Source: Zeus faber
Lineage: Eukaryota > Chordata > Actinopteri > Zeiformes > Zeidae
Length of the DNA stretch: 64,000 nt
Assembly (NCBI GenBank): GCA_960531495.1
Contig: OY482852.1
Span: 25,773,931 to 25,837,930 of the forward strand
Reading direction: 5' to 3'
Shown: piece by piece, positions 1-8,886 of the stretch
Numbering within the stretch: the stretch's first letter is position 1
Layout of the letters: each line of letters opens with the position of its first letter
Translations under genes and position numbers: made by a program
The notes under the pieces: generated by a model
Told to the model about the DNA's origin: nothing
The model's database searches: none
The model's input: the letters and a program-made list of their open reading frames with translations, nothing else

Positions 1-1154
1 GTTCTTAAATAACCCCCATGCTTTAAAAAGCTCCTGATAAAAACGGGGTAAGCCCGACTTGTTTAGAAGACTCGTGTCCATTAAAAACAACGAGCGGTCA
101 AGTCCCATCCTCCCAGTCCTCTTTAAGACCAAGCCCGCCACGTCCTTCCAAACGTTAAAGTACCCCGTTAACAACTTCTGCACAAACTGTAACCTAAAAG
201 TTGCCACTCTGCTTTTGATGTCCACCACACCGTGCCCCCCTTCCTCTTTGGGCAGAAAGACCCTTTCCTTCCTGACCCAGTGGAAATTCCGCCCCCAAAA
301 GAAGTCTATCAGCTCGGCCTGTATCTTCCTAACTAGCAGGTCTGGTGGTTGGACACAGGCCACTCTGTGCCACAGCTGTGAGGCCACCAGGTTGTTAATA
401 ATGAGCGTCCTGCCCCTATAGGACAGCTGTGGCAGTGCCCACCTCCATTTTCTTAGCTTGCCCTGTATCTTTCCTAGCAGTCCTTCCCAATTCTTCCCCA
501 CCACACTTTCGCTCCCTAAAAACACTCCCAGATACTTAAACCCATCCCTTCGCCACCGTAAGCCTCCTGGCAGTTTTAAAAGTCCCCCCCTCCATCCGCC
601 CACAGCCAGCGCTTCGCTTTTGCCCCAGTTGACTTTCGCTGCTGATAGCAGCCCAAAGTCCCTGACGATCCCCTCCAGTTTGCTGATTTCGTCCTGTTTC
701 TTTATTAAGACAATGACGTCGTCCGCATAGGCTGATAGAATGTGGCTTCTCTCGAGACCGTTTAGAAACACACCCTCGATGTTCGTCCTTAATTGACACA
801 GCAATGGTTCTATGGCCAGAGAGTACAACATCCCTGAGAGGGGGCAGCCCTGTCTCACCCCTCTACGCACTTTAAAAGGGCCGCTCAGCCCTCCATTAAT
901 CTTCAGTATACTCTCGATGTCCTGGTACAAAACCTGGATCATGGCTACCAGACCAGGGCTGAGGCCAAAAGCCTCCAGAGTTTTCCAGAGGTAAGGGTGC
1001 TCAACCCGGTCAAACGCCTTTTCCTGGTCTAGCGAAATGAGCCCAGTTTCAATGCCCAGAGAACTAGAGACGTCCAAAATATCCCGAATTAGGGACACAT
1101 TGTCCAGAATGGACCTACCAGGCACACAGTAAGTTTGGTCCTGATGGACTACCA
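1..1154 (-). pseudogene. Second copy of K1 LINE ORF2 reverse-transcriptase segment
   Basis: This segment matches 2691-3844 base for base wherever I compared it, at a constant offset of 2690, and all derived reading frames are identical. It encodes roughly residues 555-939 of the K1 ORF2 protein on the minus strand, including the YADD catalytic box near 718-729. It ends abruptly at a run of N. Exact identity next to a scaffold gap suggests false duplication of one locus in the assembly. A second, very recent genomic copy of the same LINE cannot be excluded. Confidence 0.9.
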
Positions 1155-1354
1155 NNNNNNNNNNNNNNNNNNNNNNNNNNNNNNNNNNNNNNNNNNNNNN
1201 NNNNNNNNNNNNNNNNNNNNNNNNNNNNNNNNNNNNNNNNNNNNNNNNNNNNNNNNNNNNNNNNNNNNNNNNNNNNNNNNNNNNNNNNNNNNNNNNNNNN
1301 NNNNNNNNNNNNNNNNNNNNNNNNNNNNNNNNNNNNNNNNNNNNNNNNNNNNNN
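1155..1354. other. Assembly gap (200 N)
   Basis: A run of exactly 200 N, typical of a fixed-size scaffold gap. It lies between the duplicated LINE segment and a long (GA)n tract, a sequence class that commonly ends contigs. Order and orientation of bases 1-1154 relative to the rest should be treated as uncertain. Confidence 0.99.
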
Positions 1355-1524
<170 letters not shown>

Positions 1525-1610
1525 ATTTTTAAAGCATCTTTATTTTAACATTTTCTCTAGTTCACAGTTACAGACAATACAACAAACACACTTGGTTCAC
1601 TAACAGAGTC

Positions 1611-4600
1611 CTACACGTTAAAAACAGACTGGAAGCACAGGTCGTCCTCCACCAGGGAACAGATGGCGTCGTTAAAACACCACAGCTTGATGAAGACGTC
1701 CAGACTCTTCATCAGTCTGTGAAAGTTAAAATCAATCAAGACTCTGGCCCTGACCAACGCTACAAACACTCTTCCTAAAACACTCTCCTTTCCCCTCAGT
1801 TTGTTCCTCCTCGTGAGGTAGATGGCCATCTTCGCTTCCCCGACTAGAAAATTAAGCAGTCGCCATTTCTCTGCGTTGGCCCTGTAGTATCCGGCCCCAA
1901 AAATAAAACAGTTTCTGGACCACTCCTCCTTGAAGAGCTTAAAACTTTCCTTTAAAAGACTAAAAAGCTCTAAAAGTCTGTCGCACTCTGCAAAACAGTG
2001 AAACACGGACTCTGGCAGTTTGCAGAATGGACATTCATTTGCGACCGTGGGATTAAAAACAGAAACAAAGCTGTTGACAGCTATGGCTCCATGTAGGACC
2101 CTCCATTGGAGGTCCCCCGTCCTTTTCTTGGAGGGAGCTTTGTAAAAACTCCTCCAACACGGCTCCTCCTGTCCCCCCATCTGGAGCCGTCCCCTCCAGA
2201 CAGTGTCCTGCCGCCCCTCCAGTCCCTTCCTATTTAAAACAACCACACACTCTTTGTAAAAAGCCTTCCCGCTGGCTGTGTGCAGGTCCAGTTCTGCATA
2301 ACGTGCCCTGTGCAGCAGCTTCCCGGAGGACCCCTCCAGGTTGGGGGTCAGGGTCATCTCCGGGAAGGGATCCTCCGGGTTTGGCTCCTCCGCGCCTTCG
2401 CCGTACTCCTTCAGCAGGGCCAGCTCCTCCTCCGTGAGCGTCTCCCTCCACCTCTTGAGCACCAGGTGTACGATCCTGGTGGACCTCACCCCCAGCCGCT
2501 CCGCCATGGCCTCGCCGTCCTGCAGGTCGCTCCCCGCCGCCGCCACCACCTGCCTCAGGGTCAGGACCCCCGCCTCCCTCAGGATGCTCCTCAGTCCTGG
2601 AGTGGCCCCGTCCTGCACATCCAGCCTGGCTCCTCCGATCACCGGCTCCTCCAGGAGCCAGTGGAGGGAATCTGCGGCCTCCCTTTTCCTGTTCTTAAAT
2701 AACCCCCATGCTTTAAAAAGCTCCTGATAAAAACGGGGTAAGCCCGACTTGTTTAGAAGACTCGTGTCCATTAAAAACAACGAGCGGTCAAGTCCCATCC
2801 TCCCAGTCCTCTTTAAGACCAAGCCCGCCACGTCCTTCCAAACGTTAAAGTACCCCGTTAACAACTTCTGCACAAACTGTAACCTAAAAGTTGCCACTCT
2901 GCTTTTGATGTCCACCACACCGTGCCCCCCTTCCTCTTTGGGCAGAAAGACCCTTTCCTTCCTGACCCAGTGGAAATTCCGCCCCCAAAAGAAGTCTATC
3001 AGCTCGGCCTGTATCTTCCTAACTAGCAGGTCTGGTGGTTGGACACAGGCCACTCTGTGCCACAGCTGTGAGGCCACCAGGTTGTTAATAATGAGCGTCC
3101 TGCCCCTATAGGACAGCTGTGGCAGTGCCCACCTCCATTTTCTTAGCTTGCCCTGTATCTTTCCTAGCAGTCCTTCCCAATTCTTCCCCACCACACTTTC
3201 GCTCCCTAAAAACACTCCCAGATACTTAAACCCATCCCTTCGCCACCGTAAGCCTCCTGGCAGTTTTAAAAGTCCCCCCCTCCATCCGCCCACAGCCAGC
3301 GCTTCGCTTTTGCCCCAGTTGACTTTCGCTGCTGATAGCAGCCCAAAGTCCCTGACGATCCCCTCCAGTTTGCTGATTTCGTCCTGTTTCTTTATTAAGA
3401 CAATGACGTCGTCCGCATAGGCTGATAGAATGTGGCTTCTCTCGAGACCGTTTAGAAACACACCCTCGATGTTCGTCCTTAATTGACACAGCAATGGTTC
3501 TATGGCCAGAGAGTACAACATCCCTGAGAGGGGGCAGCCCTGTCTCACCCCTCTACGCACTTTAAAAGGGCCGCTCAGCCCTCCATTAATCTTCAGTATA
3601 CTCTCGATGTCCTGGTACAAAACCTGGATCATGGCTACCAGACCAGGGCTGAGGCCAAAAGCCTCCAGAGTTTTCCAGAGGTAAGGGTGCTCAACCCGGT
3701 CAAACGCCTTTTCCTGGTCTAGCGAAATGAGCCCAGTTTCAATGCCCAGAGAACTAGAGACGTCCAAAATATCCCGAATTAGGGACACATTGTCCAGAAT
3801 GGACCTACCAGGCACACAGTAAGTTTGGTCCTGATGGACTACCAGGTCCATCACCTCCCTCAGCCTGTTGGCCAGTGCCCTCGACAGGATTTTATAGTCC
3901 GTGCACAGAAGGGACACAGGACGCCAGTTCTTGATCTCCTGCAGGTCTCCTTTCTTGGGTAGGAGGGTGATGACTGCCCTCCTGCAGCTGACTGGCAATA
4001 ACTTATCTTTAAAAACTTCATTAAAAACCATTAAAAGGTCCTCCCGTAACTCCTCCCAGAACTCTTTGTAAAACTCTGCAGGAATCCCGTCGATGCCAGG
4101 GGCCTTACCCCCCTTCATGCTCTGCAGGGCCGTGGAAAGATCCTGCAGGGTCAGAGGTTCCCCCAGCACCGCACTGACATCTTCCGGGACCCTGGGCAAA
4201 TTCCCACAAAAGGAGTAAAACAGTTCTTTTTGCTCCTCGTACTCACTTCTGTACAGCTCTGTGTAAAAGTCCACGGCTCTCGTCCGGATCTCCTCCGGCC
4301 TCCTGAGCTCCTGTCCTGTGTCTGATCTCAGGGCGTGGATAAACCTGCTCTGCCCGTTGCTCTTCTCCAGGCTAAAAAAGAAACTAGATGGTGCGTCCAT
4401 CAGTGCTGCGCTCTGGAAGCGAGAGCGGACCAGCGCCCCCTGCGCCTTGGTGCCTAGTAGGTCTGCAAGAGCAGCTCTTTTAGACTTGAGGTCCTTAATG
4501 TGATCTCGATTCCCGATTGGTTCCACTACACCCTGTAACTCCACAATGTCAGTCTCCAGATCCCTCATAGATCTGGTGATGTCCCGTGTGACATTGAGAG

Positions 4601-5507
4601 TATACTGCCGACAGAGCTGCTCTATCTCCCTCTTCCCATAGTCCCACCACAGTCTTAAGGAAATAAAATCCTGCTTTCTGTCTCTAAAACCTTCCCAAAA
4701 AAACCTAAAAGCATCTTTAAAGTTGGAGTCACATAGTAGGGTGGTGTTAAAATGCCAATATGCGCTTTTGGGCTTTACATTGGCGATAAAGACACGGCAA
4801 ACAACCAGGGAGTGATCGGTAAAACCAACAGGCACCATTCTACATTCCTTAAAAATGTTGAAATGGTGCTTAAAACAGTAAAACCGGTCTAGTCTGGCCA
4901 ACGATAAAGAGGTGCCTCTGCAGTGCACCCAGGTGTACTGTCTTTCATCCCCGTTGGTTCTCCTCCACACGTCCGTTAGCTCGTTCTCGCTTGAGAGCAG
5001 CCTCATCGCGTTCTGCGATGCTCTGTGCGGCTCACAGTGGTTCCTGTCTAACAGGTCGTTCTCGGTGCAGTTAAAGTCACCTCCTAGAAACAAAAACTCC
5101 CCAGTACGAGCTTTGCTTAAAACCCCATTTAAAACTTGCAAAAAAGTGACTCTGTGTGGTCCTGTGGTGGGAGCGTACACATTTATAAAGACAAACTTAT
5201 GATGCTCAAATGCTGCCCTCACCACCATCAGTCTGCCCTCCACCACCTCCTCCACCTCAAAGGATGCTGGGGCAAAGCTCTTAGAAAAGAGAAGAGCCAC
5301 CCCACCGCTGGTGGTGCTCTTGTGGCTTAGCACCACCTCCCCCCCCCACTCCCTCTTCCAGTCAGCCTCATTGCCAGAGTCACTGTGGGTCTCCTGCACC
5401 AACAGCACATCCAGCCTCTTCTGCTCCATCAGCTCATACAGCAGAGACCTCTTAGCTGCGTCTCTGGCCCCATTCGCGTTCAGCGTGCTGATGTTAAAGT
5501 CACTCAT
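1611..5507 (-). CDS. K1 ORF2: endonuclease / reverse transcriptase polyprotein
   Basis: The protein has 1298 residues when started at the ATG (complement of 5505-5507) that overlaps the ORF1 stop by eight bases. An in-frame ATG 19 codons upstream lies inside ORF1 and is less likely. The N-terminal ~245 residues are an APE-type endonuclease: N12, QETH at 38-41, GGDFNC with D144 and N146, and TDHS with D231-H232. This domain nicks target DNA. Reverse transcriptase spans about 500-770: LPKKGDL near 517, FDRVEH near 602, GVRQGCPLS near 655 and YADD at 697-700. A CCHC-type zinc motif starting CPFC at 1159-1162 lies near the C terminus, as in L1/Tx1 proteins. No stop or frameshift interrupts it. 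The product would prime cDNA synthesis on nicked (TC)n DNA in the nucleus. Confidence 0.93.
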   Translation of the reverse strand: MSDFNISTLNANGARDAAKRSLLYELMEQKRLDVLLVQETHSDSGNEADWKREWGGEVVLSHKSTTSGGVALLFSKSFAPASFEVEEVVEGRLMVVRAAFEHHKFVFINVYAPTTGPHRVTFLQVLNGVLSKARTGEFLFLGGDFNCTENDLLDRNHCEPHRASQNAMRLLSSENELTDVWRRTNGDERQYTWVHCRGTSLSLARLDRFYCFKHHFNIFKECRMVPVGFTDHSLVVCRVFIANVKPKSAYWHFNTTLLCDSNFKDAFRFFWEGFRDRKQDFISLRLWWDYGKREIEQLCRQYTLNVTRDITRSMRDLETDIVELQGVVEPIGNRDHIKDLKSKRAALADLLGTKAQGALVRSRFQSAALMDAPSSFFFSLEKSNGQSRFIHALRSDTGQELRRPEEIRTRAVDFYTELYRSEYEEQKELFYSFCGNLPRVPEDVSAVLGEPLTLQDLSTALQSMKGGKAPGIDGIPAEFYKEFWEELREDLLMVFNEVFKDKLLPVSCRRAVITLLPKKGDLQEIKNWRPVSLLCTDYKILSRALANRLREVMDLVVHQDQTYCVPGRSILDNVSLIRDILDVSSSLGIETGLISLDQEKAFDRVEHPYLWKTLEAFGLSPGLVAMIQVLYQDIESILKINGGLSGPFKVRRGVRQGCPLSGMLYSLAIEPLLCQLRTNIEGVFLNGLERSHILSAYADDVIVLIKKQDEISKLEGIVRDFGLLSAAKVNWGKSEALAVGGWRGGLLKLPGGLRWRRDGFKYLGVFLGSESVVGKNWEGLLGKIQGKLRKWRWALPQLSYRGRTLIINNLVASQLWHRVACVQPPDLLVRKIQAELIDFFWGRNFHWVRKERVFLPKEEGGHGVVDIKSRVATFRLQFVQKLLTGYFNVWKDVAGLVLKRTGRMGLDRSLFLMDTSLLNKSGLPRFYQELFKAWGLFKNRKREAADSLHWLLEEPVIGGARLDVQDGATPGLRSILREAGVLTLRQVVAAAGSDLQDGEAMAERLGVRSTRIVHLVLKRWRETLTEEELALLKEYGEGAEEPNPEDPFPEMTLTPNLEGSSGKLLHRARYAELDLHTASGKAFYKECVVVLNRKGLEGRQDTVWRGRLQMGGQEEPCWRSFYKAPSKKRTGDLQWRVLHGAIAVNSFVSVFNPTVANECPFCKLPESVFHCFAECDRLLELFSLLKESFKLFKEEWSRNCFIFGAGYYRANAEKWRLLNFLVGEAKMAIYLTRRNKLRGKESVLGRVFVALVRARVLIDFNFHRLMKSLDVFIKLWCFNDAICSLVEDDLCFQSVFNV

Positions 5508-7224
5508 TGCAACGGAAAAGGGAAACAGCCCGAACAGCAGCGCCCACCTCCACCTCCTCCCCATCCTCTCCGTTGTTCAGCTCCTTCCTGATCTTCTGCA
5601 CTATTTTCTTTAACCTGTACACCTCCTGGTCCGTGAACCCTCCTCTCCCCTTACTCCTCATCTGTTGCTGGGCCGCGTTCGCCAGCAACTCCTTGTCTGA
5701 GAAAAAATCCTCCACCTTAATCCCTTTCACATTCTTCGTCCTGTGCAGAAACGCTTTTATTTTGCCCACACTGTAGCTTTTTTTGCCCTTTTTCTTCTTT
5801 ACACCGAGAAAGACCTGCCCCTCACTGTCTGCAGCAGAGTCCTCCTCCATCCAGGACTCTGACTCCGAGCCTCCCTGCTCCACCTCCTGACTTGCCTTCC
5901 CCTGGCTTGCTGTCCCTCTCTTCGCCTGAGAGTCTCCTAGCATTTTGTTGGACTTTCTTTTGAGCCGGGGGACTCTCAACCGATCGTCCTCATCCCCCAT
6001 CTCAAAGTCACTTCCTTCCAGTGCCTCCTCCTCCCTAGCTACGTCACCTGCACTCCTTTGACTTTGTTCCGTAGCTTCCTTTCCCTCACCAGTCCCCTCC
6101 TGTCCCCCCGCACCCACCTGCCTGTCTTCCGGACCCTCCTCCTTCCCCTCCTGTCCTCCCGCCCTTACCTGCCTTCTTTCCAGACCCTCGCCTGCCTCCC
6201 CCCGTGTCTCCACGCTCACCTGGCTGCGCTGTCTACCTCCACCCGTTCCCTCCTGCGGCTCCACATTCCCCTCCCCCCCCTCCTTTTTTTTCCCCTGCCC
6301 CTCGCCTGCCCCCTCCTGTGCCCCCACCTTCACCTGTTTCTTCTCCTTTCCTTTCCGCCCTCCACCTGTCTCCCCCTGTGCCCCCACCTCCACCTGTCTT
6401 TCCCCTGCCTCCATTTGGCCCTCACCTGCCTCTCCCTGTGCCCCCACCTTCGCCTGCTTTTCCCCTCCTTCCTTCTGGCCCTCCCCCGCCTCCTCCTGTG
6501 CCCCCACCTTCGCCTGCTTTTCCCCTTTCTGACCCTCACCTGCTCCCTCCTGTGCCCCCACCTTCGCCTGCTTTTCCCCTTTCTGACCCTCACCTGCCCC
6601 CTCCTGTGCTCCCTCCTTGTCCTGTCCACCCTTCTGCCCCTCACCTGTCTCGCCGCCTGCCTTCTTACCTGGACATGCCCTGACCTGGTGTCCCTCCCCA
6701 CCGCACCCAAAGCACTTGGTGGTGTCAGTGTTGACAAACACCACGTAGTCAAACTCATCCGCCCTGATTTTAAAAGCTACGTTTAGCTCCGCATCCCTGT
6801 TGTTCAACACCATCAGGACGTGTCTCCTGTGCGACACCACATGCTTGAGCAGCGGCGACTTGCACCCCGACGGGACTTTTTTAACTGGCGACACCACCTT
6901 CCCGTGCCTCGCCAGTTCCTTAGTGAGGGTCTCATCCTTAATAAACGGCGGAACATTCGCCAAATTCACCCTCCTCGCCGGTGTGGAGAGAGGCAGGACG
7001 GGAACAAACATTTTGTTCACCGTAACGCCGCTCGCCACCACCGCGTTCACCTTGTCTACGCCATCCAGGAAGATGACCACCGCGCTGTTCATCCGCGCTG
7101 CGGACACAACGCTGCTGTAGCCGACAGCCTTCCCCACCGCCAGGCTGCAGTCCTCCACCGAGACCGAGGAAGACACGGGCAACTTAATGCCGTGCTTCCT
7201 CGTTAGCTTGGTGAGGTCCGACAT
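5500..7224 (-). CDS. K1 ORF1: zinc-knuckle RNA-binding protein with tandem repeats
   Basis: A protein of 574 residues starting MSDLTKLTRK. Residues about 1-165 are conserved with the decayed ORF1 of K2, K3 and K4 (for example RMNSAVVIF and VPPFIKDE), consistent with an RNA-recognition-like fold. A CX2CX4HX4C zinc knuckle follows at C171, C174, H179 and C184. Next comes a long low-complexity stretch of imperfect units of about 18 residues rich in G, E, Q, K and A (roughly 185-400). After that come a basic/acidic region and a C-terminal segment (EVYRLKKIVQKIRKEL) that could form a coiled coil. The role, by analogy with Tx1 and L1 ORF1 proteins, is binding element RNA in a ribonucleoprotein. Its stop overlaps the ORF2 start (ATGAGTGA), suggesting termination-reinitiation for ORF2. 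Confidence 0.9.
   Translation of the reverse strand: MSDLTKLTRKHGIKLPVSSSVSVEDCSLAVGKAVGYSSVVSAARMNSAVVIFLDGVDKVNAVVASGVTVNKMFVPVLPLSTPARRVNLANVPPFIKDETLTKELARHGKVVSPVKKVPSGCKSPLLKHVVSHRRHVLMVLNNRDAELNVAFKIRADEFDYVVFVNTDTTKCFGCGGEGHQVRACPGKKAGGETGEGQKGGQDKEGAQEGAGEGQKGEKQAKVGAQEGAGEGQKGEKQAKVGAQEEAGEGQKEGGEKQAKVGAQGEAGEGQMEAGERQVEVGAQGETGGGRKGKEKKQVKVGAQEGAGEGQGKKKEGGEGNVEPQEGTGGGRQRSQVSVETRGEAGEGLERRQVRAGGQEGKEEGPEDRQVGAGGQEGTGEGKEATEQSQRSAGDVAREEEALEGSDFEMGDEDDRLRVPRLKRKSNKMLGDSQAKRGTASQGKASQEVEQGGSESESWMEEDSAADSEGQVFLGVKKKKGKKSYSVGKIKAFLHRTKNVKGIKVEDFFSDKELLANAAQQQMRSKGRGGFTDQEVYRLKKIVQKIRKELNNGEDGEEVEVGAAVRAVSLFRCNE
6290..6640 (-). repeat. Coding minisatellite in K1 ORF1
   Basis: Imperfect tandem units of about 54-57 bp, rich in C and T on +. 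They encode the Gly/Glu/Gln/Lys-rich units downstream of the ORF1 zinc knuckle. Units differ mainly by small in-frame changes, so the frame is kept. Long proline-rich frames on + across the same bases are antisense shadows. Confidence 0.8.
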
Positions 7225-7417
7225 GGCCGCGGACCCGCACCACCACCACCACCACTACCCCCACCACCCCCCACCCGCTGTGCGCACACCCTACAACCAA
7301 CAAAAAAACTAAACCCGTCACCAACAAATAATTATAAACATGCAATTGATAGAAAAAGTTAGAAAACCACTCACTCTACCAAACGCTCACACGCTCCGCT
7401 CGCTCACGCCTCCAATC

Positions 7418-7421
<4 letters not shown>

Positions 7422-7463
<42 letters not shown>

Positions 7464-7478
7464 AGAGAGAGAGAGAGA
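7422..7478. repeat. (GA)n microsatellite at the 5' end of K1
   Basis: A GA tract with one interruption (ACAGGG). On the minus strand it is (TC)n running straight into TGAGTGATTGGAGGCG, the first bases of K1. With the tract at 1355-1520 it brackets the element, as expected for insertion into an existing (TC)n array. Confidence 0.95.
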
Positions 7479-8093
7479 CTGACTCGCAGCAGAGTGATGG
7501 GAGCCGGCTAAAGGAACAGCAGTGTTCACTCTCCGAGCTGGTAATGACAGGTAGACGACGATATTACATCTATTTTTCCGTGTTTTTACACTTTTGAATA
7601 CACGCGGAATTGTTGTTGGAAGTAACTGAATGGATTTAGTCCCGAAAAAAAAAAAGGGGGGTTTATATATTTCCAGTGTTATTCCGATCCAGCTCACTGT
7701 TCTGTGTCGTTCCTTACGTCTGGAAGTTAAGAATAGAAATCGCTGAATAAAATATGCAGAATAAGGATGCATCTTCTGTCGGTTGGTGCGCCGGTTTAAC
7801 TGAAATGTATAAAACAGGGTAAAGCTTTATTTTTTATTTTTTATTGTTGTTGTGTTTATTGCATAACCTAACCTTCGTATCCCATTTCCTCTCGCATGCC
7901 TCTTTGAAGAACACAACGCCATGTTGTTGGTCAGTTGACTCGTTTCATAGTGATTCGTCGCCTTTCCCCCATTGTGTGGAAAAAGGGAAAACGTGTCTAT
8001 TTTTGTCTCAAGGGGGTTGGGAGGACGAACGGACTTACGCTGTGCTTTCACTGTGACGTCACGCTCTACGTCACCAGGGCGCCCTCCGGGTTA
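7479..8093. other. No gene seen
   Basis: Unique-looking sequence with a short A11/G6 run near 7646. No splice-bounded coding segment or known repeat was recognised. Confidence 0.5.
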
Positions 8094-8886
8094 ACGATAT
8101 GGTGTACATACTGTACTGTATGATATGGTGTACATACTGTATGATATGGTGTACATACTGTATGATATGGTGTACATACTGTACTGTATGATATGGTGTA
8201 CATACTGTATGATATGGTGTACATACTGTACTGTATGATATGGTGTACATACTGTATGATATGGTGTACATACTTTACTGTATGATATGGGGTATATACT
8301 GTATGATATGGTGTGTATACTGTATGATATGGTGCCTGTACTGTATGATATGGTGTATATACTGTATGATATGTGTATATACTGTATGATATGGTGTATA
8401 TACTGTATGATATGGGGTATATACTGTATGATATGGTGTATATACTGTATGATATGGTGCCTGTACTGTATGATATGGTGTATATACTGTATGATATGTG
8501 TATATACTGTATGATGTGGTGCCTGTACTGTATGATATGGTGTATATACTGTATGATATGTGTATATACTGTATGATATGGTGATTATACTGTATGATAT
8601 GGTGTTTATACTGTATCATATGGTAAACATACGGTATGATATGGTGAATATACTGCATGATATGATGTATATACTGTATGATATGGTGACTATACTGTAT
8701 GATATGGTGATGTACTATATGATACACCATATCAAGATTCAATAAACCTCTTGAATCTTGAATCTTGATTTGGTGAATATACTGTATGATATAGTGTATA
8801 TACTGTATGATATAGTGTATATACTGTATGATATGGTGAATACACTGTATGATATGGTGAATACACTGTATGATAGGGTGAATATG
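8094..8886. repeat. 21-24 bp minisatellite (ATGATATGGTGTATATACTGT type)
   Basis: More than 30 head-to-tail units of about 21-24 bp built on TGATATGGTGTAYATACTGTA. Variants include GTGCCTGTACTGTA and higher-order blocks, so longer runs repeat as a group between 8280 and 8560. Open frames on both strands encode only YHTVYTP-like or ILYDMVY-like repeats and are by-products. A LINE tail interrupts the array at 8731-8766. Confidence 0.95.
8731..8766 (+). mobile_element. LINE 3' tail (TTGAATC)n inside the minisatellite
   Basis: The string AATAAACCTCTTGAATCTTG matches the 3' end of the LINE tail at 62402-62426 and resembles that at 42178-42197. Only the extreme tail is present. CAAGATTCAA (8733-8742) and TTGAATCTTG (8751-8760) form a perfect 10-bp inverted repeat with an 8-nt loop. 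The unit before it is in inverted orientation (GATACACCATATCA). Confidence 0.65.

Noticed and set aside
6058..6786. 242-codon Pro/Leu/Ser-rich frame on +
   Set aside because: Antisense shadow of the K1 ORF1 repeat region.
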